Shown: positions 28,501 through 37,284, counted from the first letter of the stretch. The stretch: DNA of 64,000 nucleotides from Cyclobacteriaceae bacterium (GCA_029858965.1 JAOUDZ010000012.1:20206-84205), one strand, 5' to 3'. Program-made: numbers and translations. The notes: generated by a model from the letters alone, not told the origin.

Positions 28501-28688
28501 GGATACCGAAGTTGCATTTCGGTTTCAAAATGCCCGAAGTTCATCATCCGCGAGCAAAGATTATTACCGATAAGCACGATGTGAGCACCCTTATGAATGG
28601 CTAGCCTGGGGGTGTCTGGTGAACTGCATCGCAATGCCGACAGCACAAACAGAGCTACCCAAAAGAGTGGTTTATTGATCACTTTCAT
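25536..28688 (-). CDS. PVC-type heme-binding CxxCH protein: SGNH-like domain, beta-propeller dehydrogenase domain, HEAT region, cytochrome c
   Basis: A 1,050-residue exported protein. The ATG at 28688 gives a lipoprotein signal ending in ALRC (Cys21); a GTG nine codons upstream is less fitting. An SGNH-hydrolase-like domain fills about residues 30-260, but its catalytic serine position reads GNNL and the final motif DGSQLKESGY lacks the usual histidine. A membrane-bound dehydrogenase-type propeller follows (PPGYKIELFASE, DTDGDGKADKETIFAEGL, YIVDWHNVLIGHMQHNARDP), then helical repeats, then a cytochrome c domain with CMTCH near 931-935 and a likely axial Met in VPMTPF. Families of this type abound in Planctomycetes and Verrucomicrobia and in some Bacteroidota. 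A role in periplasmic sugar oxidation is inferred, not shown. Confidence 0.88.
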   Translation of the reverse strand: MKVINKPLFWVALFVLSALRCSSPDTPRLAIHKGAHIVLIGNNLCSRMMNFGHFETEMQLRYPDSLLFIRNMCDGGNTPGFRPHAGRVSPWAFPGAEKFQTELAKNSGSEGHFETEDQWLTRLEADVIIACFGFNESFQGEAGLENYKGELDAFIKHTLRQKYNGKSAPQLAIVSPIAFEDLSSIADLPNGVKENANLAMYTEAMKEIANLNQVLFVDSYSPSKGWFAASDRPLTIDGSQLKESGYAMFSTLLADQVFGKTPAKAGDHRELVHAAVLEKNWMWHNDFKIPNGVHVFGRRYDPFGPDNYPAELTKIREMTVIRDEAIWRAVKGEKMDLDAADLKTSALPPVETNFNPEKNGSLTYLYGQEALKKLKVPPGYKIELFASEQEFADLANPVQLSFDNKGRLWVATMPTYPHYRPGDKRPNDKLLILEDTDGDGKADKETIFAEGLHLPVGFELSPEGVYVSQGTNLILLSDTDGDDKADTREILLSGFDDHDTHHAHSAYTADPSGAIYMGEGVFLHTNVETSYGPVRATNGGFYRYVPQRHQLERTAQLAIPNPWGIAFDDWGQNFFAETSGPDVRWMMPGTIKPRYGVSTHKSMNLIEEKHRVRPTSGLEFVSSRHFPDEIQGDLLINNTIGFLGMKEHTMTDDGTGYKSKHRQDLVQGSDLNFRPVDMEFAPDGSLYIVDWHNVLIGHMQHNARDPLRDHVHGRIYRVTYPSRPLVEPAKIDGASIDVLLDNLKLPEYRTRYRTRRELRGRNASEVLAQLKIWVGELDQEDPRYEHHLLEALWVSWGLDQVDDQLLRELLQAKDYHARAAAVQVLRYTGHQVADQADLLMQAARDEHGRVRLEAIVAASWLDKEKGLPVVLEAGKMPLDEWMKDAYETALAHLNGKSVQEKEDETLVTNLKGIERDLFLKGKAIYARDGYCMTCHQADGAGLSASSFPPLANTKWVLGNEDRLIKLVLKGLQGPVKILDKDYPGQVPMTPFEGMLNDEEVASVLTYVRNSFGNEASAILPARVKAVREATKDKKGFYRPEDLLREHPLEK

Positions 28689-28765
28689 AGATGATGGGGT
28701 TTCAGTCTTAATCACCTACGTAATATGATAATTTACTGCGAGTGTTTCTACTAAACTACGGCCAG

Positions 28766-30088
28766 TTATTTCAATAGGCTTCCATTCAGGCGCAACAATT
28801 CCGTCTCTGCCAGTTTCGCAAGGTAACGTGCATTAATCAAGCGGTTGTATGCTTCGGCCAGACTTTGCTGAGCGGTTCGCAATTCAATGAATGTGTACGC
28901 TCCTCTTTTGAAACTCTCCAGTGTAATGTAAAGGTTCTCCTTTGCCAACAAAATATTCTCTTCCTCGATAAGCAACACCCGCTTTGCGTTTTCATAATTC
29001 ACGAAAGCGTTATTAACACCCACATCTACATTTGTTTTTTCCTGCTCATACAACAACTGTTGTCGGTCTATACTAATGCGGGCTTGTTGAATATTTCGCC
29101 TGTTGATAAAGCCGTTCATGATCGGCATACTTATTGTAAATCCATAGTTGTAGCCTCTATTCCTGTTAAACAACGGAGTAAAAGAATTGATGGCTACTGC
29201 ATTCTCTGTTCTGGAATAATTGTAGGATGACGTGAAGTTGAGAAATGGATAGCGTTCGCCTTTTCTTTCTCTCAATGAAAGCGATGCTATATCCAGGTCT
29301 TTTTTTGCCGATAGCAAGCTAAAATTGGTGTTCTCAATATTCTCAAAAATATCTTCCCTTCTTAATCCAAGGTCTATTACAATGGAATCAGATACTTCAA
29401 ATGTTCGCGGCAATTGCATGCTTACGAGGCCGTTCAACTGTTCCTTCAGCGATACTATGATGGCTTCCTGTAGCATAACGGTAGTGCGCTGTGAATTTAA
29501 ATCAACTTTGGCCTGCAATAGTTCCGGCTTCGCTCCTGTACCGACTTCCAATTTCCGATCAGCCAGCCTTACCCGCTCTTCACTTACCAACATTTGCTCC
29601 CTGATCGCGTTAAGCTGTTGCTTCTGACGTACGATATTATAGTAGTTGTTAACCACTTCGGCGATCGTATTGACCATCTGATTCTTGACATTCAGCATTC
29701 CCTGGGCCTCGAGTTGGGCCAGGCGCTCACGCGTGGCAAACATTCTTGTGCCATCAAAAAGCAGCCAGCTAAGTTGCACAGACCCTGAAAGGTTATTCGA
29801 TTTGATTCCGTTTCGTTGAACTTCGGTATTGTTGAAAAGCTCCTGTTTTTGATCATTTGTATTCCAAACCCGGGATCCATTTGCATTGATAACCGGGAGC
29901 AAAGCGCCAACAGAATACTTACTATCTGTTTCGGCGCTGGAAGCAAGGTTGTCGGCTACGCGGATGTCATAATTCTTCTCCAGCGCCAGCGCGATAACCT
30001 GTTCCAGAGAAATCGTCTCTTGTTGCGCATCAGCTGTTCTTATAATGGAAAGTAAAATCAATACGCAAACTGCCCAATTAAGCTTCAT
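28766..30088 (-). CDS. TolC family outer-membrane efflux protein
   Basis: Outer-membrane channel of a tripartite pump, 440 residues. The ATG at 30088 is chosen because it opens a signal peptide (MKLNWAVCVLILLSIIRTADA) and overlaps the end of the RND gene by 11 bases; the longer open frame lies inside the pump gene. Two internally similar coiled-coil halves are visible (ALEKNYDIRVADNLASSAE; FKRGAYTFIELRTAQQSLAEA), as in TolC. Last gene of the adaptor-pump-channel operon. Confidence 0.95.
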   Translation of the reverse strand: MKLNWAVCVLILLSIIRTADAQQETISLEQVIALALEKNYDIRVADNLASSAETDSKYSVGALLPVINANGSRVWNTNDQKQELFNNTEVQRNGIKSNNLSGSVQLSWLLFDGTRMFATRERLAQLEAQGMLNVKNQMVNTIAEVVNNYYNIVRQKQQLNAIREQMLVSEERVRLADRKLEVGTGAKPELLQAKVDLNSQRTTVMLQEAIIVSLKEQLNGLVSMQLPRTFEVSDSIVIDLGLRREDIFENIENTNFSLLSAKKDLDIASLSLRERKGERYPFLNFTSSYNYSRTENAVAINSFTPLFNRNRGYNYGFTISMPIMNGFINRRNIQQARISIDRQQLLYEQEKTNVDVGVNNAFVNYENAKRVLLIEEENILLAKENLYITLESFKRGAYTFIELRTAQQSLAEAYNRLINARYLAKLAETELLRLNGSLLK

Positions 30089-33000
30089 AGACCAGTTCCT
30101 TTTGTTTTGCCGTTGGGACAGGTATTTCATCGCCAAAGTCAATGTGTTTTTTCTGTCGTGATAAAAATGTATACATCGACGGAATAACAAACAAAGTAAG
30201 GATGAGGGAAAATGTTACACCACCCACAATAACGATTCCCAGGGGTTGGCGGCTTGTAGAAGCAGCACCTATCGAGAGGGCTATCGGTAAAGAACCAAGG
30301 GCCATTGTTAAACTCGTCATCAGAATCGGGCGAAGGCGCATGCGTGATGCCACCAACACCGCCTCGATTCGTGATAACCCTTCTTCTCGTTTCTTGTTGG
30401 CAAATTCAACAATGAGAATACCGTTTTTTGTAACAAGGCCGATCAACATGATCATACCAATTTCAGAGAATATGTTCAGCGTTTGTCCAAATAGTGTTAG
30501 GGCAATAAATGCTCCTGCAATGGCCAAAGGTACGGTGAACATAATAATTAGCGGATCAACAAAACTTTCAAACTGCGCCGCCAGAATCAAATAGATAAGC
30601 ACAAGTGCTAGTAAAAAGGCAAACGAAGTATTGCTAGAACTCTCTGCATAATCGCGAGATGATCCTGCAAGTGATGTTGTAAAAGTATCATCCAGTAACT
30701 GTGCCTTGATTTCTTCCATTGCCTCAATTCCATCCCCGATGGTATATCCAGGCGCTAACCCCGCAGAGAGGGTAGCAGATTTATATCGGTTGAAGTGATA
30801 CAAAGAAGGAGGGGTAGAAGCCTCCTCTACGGTCACCAGGTTGTCAATGGAAACCAACTCACCGGAATTAGTTCGCACGTATAAATTCTTCAGGTCATCG
30901 GGATCATCACGGTTGATGCGGGTTACCTGACCCATAACCTGGTACTGTTTTCCTGCCCGCATAAAGTAGCCAAACCGCAAATTACTGTAGGCCAATTGCA
31001 AGGTTTGCGCGATGTCCTGCACACTTACGCCCAGTTGCGCTGCTTTGAGTCGGTTAATCTCAACTCTAAGCTCTGGTTTATTAAACTTCAGGTCAATATC
31101 CACGCCTTGCAGTGTCGGATGATTGTTGGCAGCTTCCAAAAACTTAGGCAGCACTGCCTGTAGCTTATCAAAGTTGTTGTTCTGGAGCACAAACTGCACT
31201 GGAAGTCCCCCTCTCCGGCTCACCGCGATGGTTTGCTCTTGTATTGGGAAAGCTCTACCCTGAGGAAAATTCCCCATGTTCCGGCTGACGTAATCGACTA
31301 TTTCTTGCTGAGAGCGATTCCGCTCATTGGGATCTGACAGGGTTACCCGAATAAAGCCACTATTTGCTGAGCCACCTCCGGAATAACTGGGGGCTGTCAT
31401 AGACAATGCTGTCCTGTATTCCGGTATCGAATCCTGAATAAAATCTGACAATTGCTGAACAAATTGGTCCATGTAATCATACGAAGTGCCTTCTGGTGCC
31501 GAAAGTGTCAATCGAAATTGGTTTCGGTCCTCCATCGGGGCCAGTTCAGATTGAATGTTTGTTCCTATGAAATAGGTAGCCAACAAGCAAATGCCAATCA
31601 CCACAAAAGCCACCCAACGCACGCCCATGAAGGCAGACAGCCACTTGGCATAACCCGATTCCATTCCCCTGAAAAAAGGTTCAGTTTTGTTGTAAAACCA
31701 GGAATGTTTGTGATGGCTGCGTGTCAGTTTAACACTCAGCACGGGGGTTAGCGTTAACGATACAAAACAAGAGACGAGCACGGCGCCCGCTACAACGATT
31801 CCAAATTCCCGAAACAACCTTCCTACAAATCCTTCGAGAAAAAGAATAGGCAGAAAAACTACCGCGAGCGTAATAGAAGTAGACAGAACCGCAAAAAATA
31901 TTTCCTTGGACCCTTCTCTTGCTGCCTGATATTTATTCATCCCCTGCTCCAGCTTTTTATAAATATTTTCAGTGACCACTATGCCGTCATCTACAACAAG
32001 GCCTGTTGCCAGCACAATCCCCAGCATCGTCAGCACGTTGATAGAGAAACCGCACAGATACATGATAAAGAACGTTGCTAACAAAGAAACGGGAATATCA
32101 ATTAATGGTCGAAGTGCAATAATGCTGTCGCGGAAGAATAGATAGATAACCAACACGACCAACAAGAATGATATGATCAGGGTTTCTTCTACTTCGGATA
32201 TGGCTCCCTTAATAAATACCGTTTGATCCATATTAACATTAAGAATAACATCCTCCGGGATATCACCCTTAATCTGGTCGAGTCGTTTGTAAAATTCATC
32301 TGAGATTTCAACGTAATTAGCGCCGGGCAGCGGAACAATAGCCAGTCCCACCATAGGCACATTACTTTCGCGCAGCACCGACTCTTCATTCTCAGGCCCC
32401 AGGACGGCTTCACCAACATCTTTCAGTCTAATCTCCCCCATTGCCGTTGAAGTGATAATCACATTTTCGAAATCTTCTTCGGTATAGAGTTTACCAAACG
32501 TCCTAACCGTTAGTTCGGTCGCATTTCCCGAAATCTTCCCGGAAGGCAATTCTACATTCTCCTTGTTTAATGCAATTTGGACATCAAGGGGTGTAAGTCT
32601 GTACGCGCTTAGTTTAGCAGGATCAAGCCAAATGCGCATGGCAAATCTTCGCTCACCCCAAACGCGAATACTGCTTACTCCAGGGATGGTCTGTAATCGT
32701 TCTACCAAATTGTTGTTCGCATACTCAGTGATCTGTTGCGCATCTCGGCTATCACTTCGCACTGTCATTGATATTATTGGTTCGGAATTCGCATCGGCCT
32801 TTGAAACAACGGGGGGACTAGTAAGATCTTGTGGAAGTGAACGAGCCGACGCAGAAACCTTGTCGCGCACATCGTTGGCAGCAGTTTCTAAATCGACTCC
32901 GAGGTTAAACTCGATGTTAATATTGCTGCTGGCTACGCTCGAAGAGGAAGTGATATTCTTAATACCGGCAATACCATTAATTGATTTTTCCAGTGGCTCT

Positions 33001-33191
33001 GTGATTTGCGACTCAATGATGTCTGCATTAGCCCCGGAGTATGTTGTTCGTACACTTACCACCGGAGGATCAATGGCAGGGTAATCCCTAACACCCAGGA
33101 AACTAAACCCGATAGCGCCAAATATCAAGAGGATGATGTTCATCACAAATGCAAGAACCGGGCGCCTTAAACTTAACTCAGAAATATTCAT
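30078..33191 (-). CDS. RND efflux transporter permease (HAE-1/AcrB-like)
   Basis: Proton-driven inner-membrane pump of 1,037 residues with the standard two-fold layout: a helix, a large periplasmic loop, six helices, then the same again. Helix 4 holds the proton-relay aspartate pair in GLVVDDGIVVTENIYKK (about residue 405), and the second half has GLVTKNGILIVEFANKKREEG. The N-terminus (MNISELSLRRPVLAFVMN) and periplasmic porter segments fit multidrug or organic-compound pumps rather than metal pumps. It lies 18 bases after the adaptor gene and overlaps tolC by 11 bases. Substrate unknown. Confidence 0.96.
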   Translation of the reverse strand: MNISELSLRRPVLAFVMNIILLIFGAIGFSFLGVRDYPAIDPPVVSVRTTYSGANADIIESQITEPLEKSINGIAGIKNITSSSSVASSNINIEFNLGVDLETAANDVRDKVSASARSLPQDLTSPPVVSKADANSEPIISMTVRSDSRDAQQITEYANNNLVERLQTIPGVSSIRVWGERRFAMRIWLDPAKLSAYRLTPLDVQIALNKENVELPSGKISGNATELTVRTFGKLYTEEDFENVIITSTAMGEIRLKDVGEAVLGPENEESVLRESNVPMVGLAIVPLPGANYVEISDEFYKRLDQIKGDIPEDVILNVNMDQTVFIKGAISEVEETLIISFLLVVLVIYLFFRDSIIALRPLIDIPVSLLATFFIMYLCGFSINVLTMLGIVLATGLVVDDGIVVTENIYKKLEQGMNKYQAAREGSKEIFFAVLSTSITLAVVFLPILFLEGFVGRLFREFGIVVAGAVLVSCFVSLTLTPVLSVKLTRSHHKHSWFYNKTEPFFRGMESGYAKWLSAFMGVRWVAFVVIGICLLATYFIGTNIQSELAPMEDRNQFRLTLSAPEGTSYDYMDQFVQQLSDFIQDSIPEYRTALSMTAPSYSGGGSANSGFIRVTLSDPNERNRSQQEIVDYVSRNMGNFPQGRAFPIQEQTIAVSRRGGLPVQFVLQNNNFDKLQAVLPKFLEAANNHPTLQGVDIDLKFNKPELRVEINRLKAAQLGVSVQDIAQTLQLAYSNLRFGYFMRAGKQYQVMGQVTRINRDDPDDLKNLYVRTNSGELVSIDNLVTVEEASTPPSLYHFNRYKSATLSAGLAPGYTIGDGIEAMEEIKAQLLDDTFTTSLAGSSRDYAESSSNTSFAFLLALVLIYLILAAQFESFVDPLIIMFTVPLAIAGAFIALTLFGQTLNIFSEIGMIMLIGLVTKNGILIVEFANKKREEGLSRIEAVLVASRMRLRPILMTSLTMALGSLPIALSIGAASTSRQPLGIVIVGGVTFSLILTLFVIPSMYTFLSRQKKHIDFGDEIPVPTAKQKELVYEA

Positions 33192-33209
33192 AACCTAAGT
33201 CTTTAAATT

Positions 33210-34268
33210 TCACAGATCACTTCCTGAATTTATCCTGACAACGTTGACTTTTGTGTTGGGGCGAATCGACATTAATCCGCTGGTAACGACGGTATCGCCT
33301 ATTTTAATCCCTTTTAGAATTTGCACAAAGGCTGAATCACGGATGCCCGTTTCGACCACTACAAATTGCGCGCTGTCTTTCCTGAGCACGATAAGCTGCT
33401 TGTTGCGTGCCGCCGGGATAACAGCCTGAGAGGGCACTAATAGTCCTTTGTCCGTTTTACCTAACTCCATATTCACCTTGGCAAAAATGCCCGGAACAAG
33501 TTCCCGATGTTTTTCATTCACCAAGGCCCTAACCCTAAGGGTACGGGTATTCGCATCGACACTGTTTTCAGTAGCAATTACCGTGGCGATATGATCCACA
33601 TCCCCACCATCTACCCGAAACCTGACCTTGTATCCTTTTGTAATTTCCTTGGCATATTTCTCCCCAATTGAAAATTCCAGTTTTAGTTCATCAACCTGGC
33701 GAAGCGTTGTAATGATATCTGAAGGGGAGATGTAAGCGCCCAGGCTCACATTTCTAAGTCCTACCCGTCCGGAATAAGGAGCCCTGATTTCCGTTTTCGA
33801 GATTGCGATTTGTGTCGACTCTATATCGGCTTTCAGGTTTTCAACATCCAGTGCACTCAAGTCGTATTCTTGCTGACTAATTCCATTGATTTTTAATAAT
33901 TCCGCACTTCGCTCCTGGGTCTTTTCCTTAATCTGCAATTGGACCTTAAGCTTATTCAATTGCGCCTGGAGATCTTTATCAAACAATTTCACCATCATTG
34001 TTCCTCGGGCTACCGCGCCCCCTTCGTGCACATTTAGTTCCACAATCCGGCCTCCTACTTCAGCCCGAATTTGAGTTTCCTCAAAAGGAAGCAAGGAACC
34101 TGGAACTTCAATGTTTTCACTTATCGAAGTCTCGCGCACAACATACCCATCAACCTTTAAAGGCCCTTGTTCTCTCCTGCTACCCTGAACATTTGCCCCC
34201 GGCTTGGAATTACAGGAGACAAACAGCATTATCAAACCAGCAAAACACAAAAACTTGATACTATACAT
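33210..34268 (-). CDS. RND efflux periplasmic adaptor subunit (HlyD/AcrA-like), lipoprotein
   Basis: Membrane-fusion protein of 352 residues linking pump and channel. Lipoprotein signal with Cys19 (LIMLFVSC). The order is a lipoyl half-motif (GSLLPFEETQIRAEVGGRIVEL), an alpha-hairpin (residues about 95-150, QLQIKEKTQERSAELL), the second lipoyl half (IRAPYSGRVGLRNVSLGAYIS), a beta-barrel and a membrane-proximal domain (VIPAARNKQLIVL). First gene of the efflux operon; it begins 61 bases after coaE on the same strand, so read-through from coaE is possible. Confidence 0.95.
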   Translation of the reverse strand: MYSIKFLCFAGLIMLFVSCNSKPGANVQGSRREQGPLKVDGYVVRETSISENIEVPGSLLPFEETQIRAEVGGRIVELNVHEGGAVARGTMMVKLFDKDLQAQLNKLKVQLQIKEKTQERSAELLKINGISQQEYDLSALDVENLKADIESTQIAISKTEIRAPYSGRVGLRNVSLGAYISPSDIITTLRQVDELKLEFSIGEKYAKEITKGYKVRFRVDGGDVDHIATVIATENSVDANTRTLRVRALVNEKHRELVPGIFAKVNMELGKTDKGLLVPSQAVIPAARNKQLIVLRKDSAQFVVVETGIRDSAFVQILKGIKIGDTVVTSGLMSIRPNTKVNVVRINSGSDL

Positions 34269-34329
34269 AGGGCTTATCAGTGACTTGTATTAACATGCGT
34301 AATGGAAAGTTGGTTCGGCAAGAAATTGG

Positions 34330-34935
34330 CTACCAGGTCCTTGATAAGAACCGGGCATGAAGCTCCACTACTTGAGGAATCAACAATATTTTTTCGTCAT
34401 TCACTACAATAAAATCTGCTCGCCTTAATTTTTCTCCCGCAGGCATTTGGGTCCTTTCAATGTCGATAACCTGATCTATTGTGCGATGAGGGTCACGTAG
34501 CAATACCCGCTGCATGCGCAACGTTTTTGGTGCGTCCACAACAATTACCTTATGCATATTCTGAGCAGAGCCCGCTTCAAAAAGCAAAGCTGCCTCCTTC
34601 AATACATAGGGATAACTTCCCATTTGAGCAACCCACTGTCTATAGTCCTCTTGTACCCGAGGGTGGACCAGATCGTTTAATTTTTTCAGCCTTTCAAGAT
34701 CGTTGAATACTGCCAGGCTTAGGTACTTACGGTTTAGGCTTCCATCGGAATTATAAGACAATTCTCCGAATTCTTTCTTGATCTTTGATACGAGTATTCC
34801 ATCGGTGGTCATTAACCCTTTCGCATGGCTGTCAGCGTCATACACAGGTACACCCAAGCAGTGAAAGATTCTGCACACCAGGCTTTTGCCAGCACCAATA
34901 CTCCCCGTAACACCAATTTGAAGTGGGCTGCCCAC
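34330..34935 (-). CDS. coaE: Dephospho-CoA kinase
   Basis: Last step of coenzyme A synthesis, ATP-dependent 3'-phosphorylation of dephospho-CoA. The 201-residue protein has the P-loop GVTGSIGAGKS (residues 8-18), DADSHAKGL with the family aspartate, HPRVQEDYRQW, and EAALLFEAGS. The start is GTG at 34935, three bases after the stop of the YbbR/CdaR-like gene, so the two are coupled; no ATG precedes the P-loop. Confidence 0.95.
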   Translation of the reverse strand: MGSPLQIGVTGSIGAGKSLVCRIFHCLGVPVYDADSHAKGLMTTDGILVSKIKKEFGELSYNSDGSLNRKYLSLAVFNDLERLKKLNDLVHPRVQEDYRQWVAQMGSYPYVLKEAALLFEAGSAQNMHKVIVVDAPKTLRMQRVLLRDPHRTIDQVIDIERTQMPAGEKLRRADFIVVNDEKILLIPQVVELHARFLSRTW

Positions 34936-34938
34936 AGA

Positions 34939-35880
34939 TCAGAACTTAATGTAAAGAGAATCCAATGCAATGATTTGCGAATATGCGGGCATCCCGAGCA
35001 ATTGGGGCATGACTTTCTTCTTTCCCCTGGAGAAATCCTTAAGGTCAATCACTGCTTTGAGTGAATCAGTATGGAAACTATCCAGAAGTGATTGTGGAAT
35101 TGCAATTGTATACGGCAGCTTTTTCCGTTCAACCTCCCGCACTTCCTTTGGCGCATTAACAAACTCGAGAATTACAGAATCAGAAACTTCGACCAATCTA
35201 TCCACGCTAAACTTTACGGTCACCGTTGGTGGGTCTCGTTTAATAAGTTCATCATTGAGAAATTTCACTGCTATTACTTCGTCGAAGTCCTCGTCAATAT
35301 TCCCTTGCGGGATTTGCAGACGGACTGGATCAGACAATGCGGTGATTAAGGTTCTCGGGCCTTCCAGGGTAATCGAATCTGGAAAGACCTGGATATCGCT
35401 TGTCGGGATATATCCACTTCGAAACGATACGGTAGGAATATCAACTTCCAGCCCAAGTCTCCGTTTAGCCTTCGGTTCAATGGCAACATATAGAGTATCT
35501 GTTAAAACAAAGTTGATCTGAAAATCGGCAAGCTGAGTATCAAAAAACGCAGGTAGTGTGCTTCCAACGATTTTATTCACATCGGCAGGCCTCTCTAGAG
35601 GAATAACCAATGGAGGGACTCTCAAACCCGTGCTTCTTCGAAACAAATTCCAACCTATACCCGTAACATTTATCCGAACCGTCAAAGGTAGGGGCCTAAC
35701 GGTCACATAATTTGTTCGATCATAATCAAATGCCAGCGGGAAGCTGATTGTCGTTGTGTAATTCTTGTTGAGCGCGTTAAAAAGCCAAAAAACAGCCGCC
35801 GCGAAAACGCACAGCACCACCGCTTTCCAGTTACTCTTGTTGAACCTGAGGATATTAAATATGGAATTGAAAAAACTCAT
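34939..35880 (-). CDS. YbbR/CdaR-like domain protein
   Basis: A 313-residue protein with one N-terminal membrane helix (WKAVVLCVFAAAVFWLFNAL, about 18-37) and a long extracytoplasmic part with YbbR-like beta domains (LPLTVRINVTGIGWNLF; GLEVDIPTVSFRSGYIP; DIQVFPDSITLEGPRTLI). In Firmicutes CdaR regulates the diadenylate cyclase CdaA, but no cdaA is next to it here. Position between yajC and coaE is a recurring arrangement in Bacteroidota. Role here is unknown. Confidence 0.88.
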   Translation of the reverse strand: MSFFNSIFNILRFNKSNWKAVVLCVFAAAVFWLFNALNKNYTTTISFPLAFDYDRTNYVTVRPLPLTVRINVTGIGWNLFRRSTGLRVPPLVIPLERPADVNKIVGSTLPAFFDTQLADFQINFVLTDTLYVAIEPKAKRRLGLEVDIPTVSFRSGYIPTSDIQVFPDSITLEGPRTLITALSDPVRLQIPQGNIDEDFDEVIAVKFLNDELIKRDPPTVTVKFSVDRLVEVSDSVILEFVNAPKEVREVERKKLPYTIAIPQSLLDSFHTDSLKAVIDLKDFSRGKKKVMPQLLGMPAYSQIIALDSLYIKF

Positions 35881-35977
35881 ATCATAAAATATAGGTACGA
35901 ATTAATTCTCCGTCCAACCTTAGTAAACAGGGAGCCGGTTTAGTGCCCCTCAGTTTCCTCTTGTTTATCTCCAACAA

Positions 35978-36283
35978 TTACTTCTTATTGGCAATTTTGG
36001 TCGACTCCAGCGAAATTGCAGATTTATTGTAACGAATTCTCCCCCCTTTTTCTACTTCCAGAATAAAGGTATCACCTTCAAGTTCGGCGATGTGTCCATG
36101 CGCTCCCCCAACGGTTACTACATAATCTCCCTTCTTGATTTCTTCGATAAACTTCTTCTGGTCTTTTGCCTTCTTTTGTTGAGGGCGAATCATAAAGAAG
36201 TAAAATACCAGGATGATTGCTCCGAAAAAGATGAACTGAAAATAAGGATTGCTCTGCTGTGCTTGTAATATGATAGAATGCAT
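35978..36283 (-). CDS. yajC: Preprotein translocase subunit YajC
   Basis: Small Sec-translocon accessory protein, 101 residues. One membrane helix at about 17-37 (FIFFGAIILVFYFFMI) is followed by RPQQKKAKDQKKFIEEIKKGDYVVT and GGAHGHIAEL, the standard YajC pattern (family GxxG region). It has its own promoter immediately upstream, and the YbbR/CdaR-like gene begins 97 bases downstream. Confidence 0.96.
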   Translation of the reverse strand: MHSIILQAQQSNPYFQFIFFGAIILVFYFFMIRPQQKKAKDQKKFIEEIKKGDYVVTVGGAHGHIAELEGDTFILEVEKGGRIRYNKSAISLESTKIANKK

Positions 36284-36304
36284 AATGTAATTTTTTTAAG
36301 AGGC

Positions 36305-36336
36305 CAAAGTTATCTTAATTAAAACAAACATCCCAA
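36305..36336 (-). promoter_or_regulatory. Promoter of yajC
   Basis: TAACTTTG on the minus strand (36312-36305) matches TAnnTTTG; a GTTG element lies about 21 bases upstream, inside the terminator stem of the preceding gene. The leader before the yajC ATG would be about 15 bases. Confidence 0.5.
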
Positions 36337-36360
36337 CCCGCTCGCTGGCAGATTGGGATG
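36321..36360 (-). terminator. Intrinsic terminator after the DUF1573 gene
   Basis: Arms CATCCCAA (36329-36336) and TTGGGATG (36353-36360) form an 8-base-pair stem around a 16-base loop; on the minus strand TTTGTTTTAATT follows. It lies 23 bases after the DUF1573 stop codon. Confidence 0.7.
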
Positions 36361-36382
36361 CAGGGATAAAAAGAAGTCCTAA

Positions 36383-36931
36383 TTATTTTTTGAGCGGGCC
36401 ATCCTGTGGAGCTGCCACAGACTTGGGCGTTACCATAGCCTTAAATCGCAGTACAGTTTGTTTAGGCCACGTATTGGCCGTTACGGTAACGGTCTTATTT
36501 TGGATATTAGGTTTCCCGTTGCTGTCAAACTTGGCTTTAACAAAACCAGTTCCTCCGACAGGAATAGGCTCCTTGGTCCAATCCGGCACGGTACATCCGC
36601 ATGAACCCTGGGCGCCCTGTATAATAAGAGGTGCCTGCCCATTATTTTTGAAAGAATAAGTATATTCCACGACATCGCCTTCAGTTATTGTACCAAAGTC
36701 ATGGTCCATAGTAGGAAACTCCATGGTTGGCAACGGTCCTTCAGGTTTTACTTCTGCTGCTGGTGTGGCCGGTGTTGGCACTGTTGCCGTAGGTGACTTG
36801 CTTCCTTCTAACTCGGCTAAGCGACTTTCAAGCTGCGCAATTTTCTTCTCTGCATCGCGGTCCTTGCAGCCCGCAACCATAACTGCCACCAAGGCCATTA
36901 CGAATAATGATTTCAAAATGTTGTGTTTCAT
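36383..36931 (-). CDS. DUF1573 domain lipoprotein
   Basis: A 182-residue lipoprotein (MKHNILKSLFVMALVAVMVAGC, Cys22) with a short coiled coil (AEKKIAQLESRLAELEG), a Pro/Ala/Thr linker, and a DUF1573 domain with FPTMDHDFGTITEGDVVEYTYSFKNNG and the GSCGCTVPDW motif. ATGs lie 2 and 4 codons upstream of the chosen one; this one gives the cleanest signal. DUF1573 proteins are ASPM/SPD-2-like beta sandwiches of unknown function, abundant in Bacteroidota. Between the YtxH gene and a terminator. Confidence 0.88.
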   Translation of the reverse strand: MKHNILKSLFVMALVAVMVAGCKDRDAEKKIAQLESRLAELEGSKSPTATVPTPATPAAEVKPEGPLPTMEFPTMDHDFGTITEGDVVEYTYSFKNNGQAPLIIQGAQGSCGCTVPDWTKEPIPVGGTGFVKAKFDSNGKPNIQNKTVTVTANTWPKQTVLRFKAMVTPKSVAAPQDGPLKK

Positions 36932-36960
36932 GTTCATTCCCATTTATTAACTGTACTGAT

Positions 36961-37284
36961 CTATAATTTTTCTGATGATCCCTTCTTTCCTCGAATTTGC
37001 TCCAACAATTCATCAACGTCTTCCAGCAGGCGTTCGGCCTTATTCTTGGCTTCATCGACAACTTTTTGGCCCTGCGACTTAGCTTCGCTTGTGAGCGGTG
37101 TCTCCTTTCCAGACACAAAATCATTCACCAATTCCTGCAAAATGTCCCTGTACTTATCCAGTTGGAAAGACAATTTTTCACGCGTATTCGTTCCCTTGTC
37201 AGGTGCATAAAGAATCCCAATCAAAGTGCCTGCTGCTGCTCCAAAAAGGAAAGCCATCAATGTATTCCCGCTTTTTTTACTCAT
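36961..37284 (-). CDS. YtxH domain-containing protein
   Basis: A 107-residue protein with an N-terminal glycine-rich membrane helix (LMAFLFGAAAGTLIGILYAPDKG) followed by an amphipathic, charged coiled coil (residues about 35-100), the YtxH layout. Family members are often stress-linked, but no defined role is known. It lies between nusB and the DUF1573 gene with gaps of 90 and 29 bases, likely one operon. Confidence 0.88.
   Translation of the reverse strand: MSKKSGNTLMAFLFGAAAGTLIGILYAPDKGTNTREKLSFQLDKYRDILQELVNDFVSGKETPLTSEAKSQGQKVVDEAKNKAERLLEDVDELLEQIRGKKGSSEKL

Noticed and set aside
34970..35521. 183-codon plus-strand frame
   Set aside because: Antisense to the YbbR/CdaR-like gene, no recognisable product.
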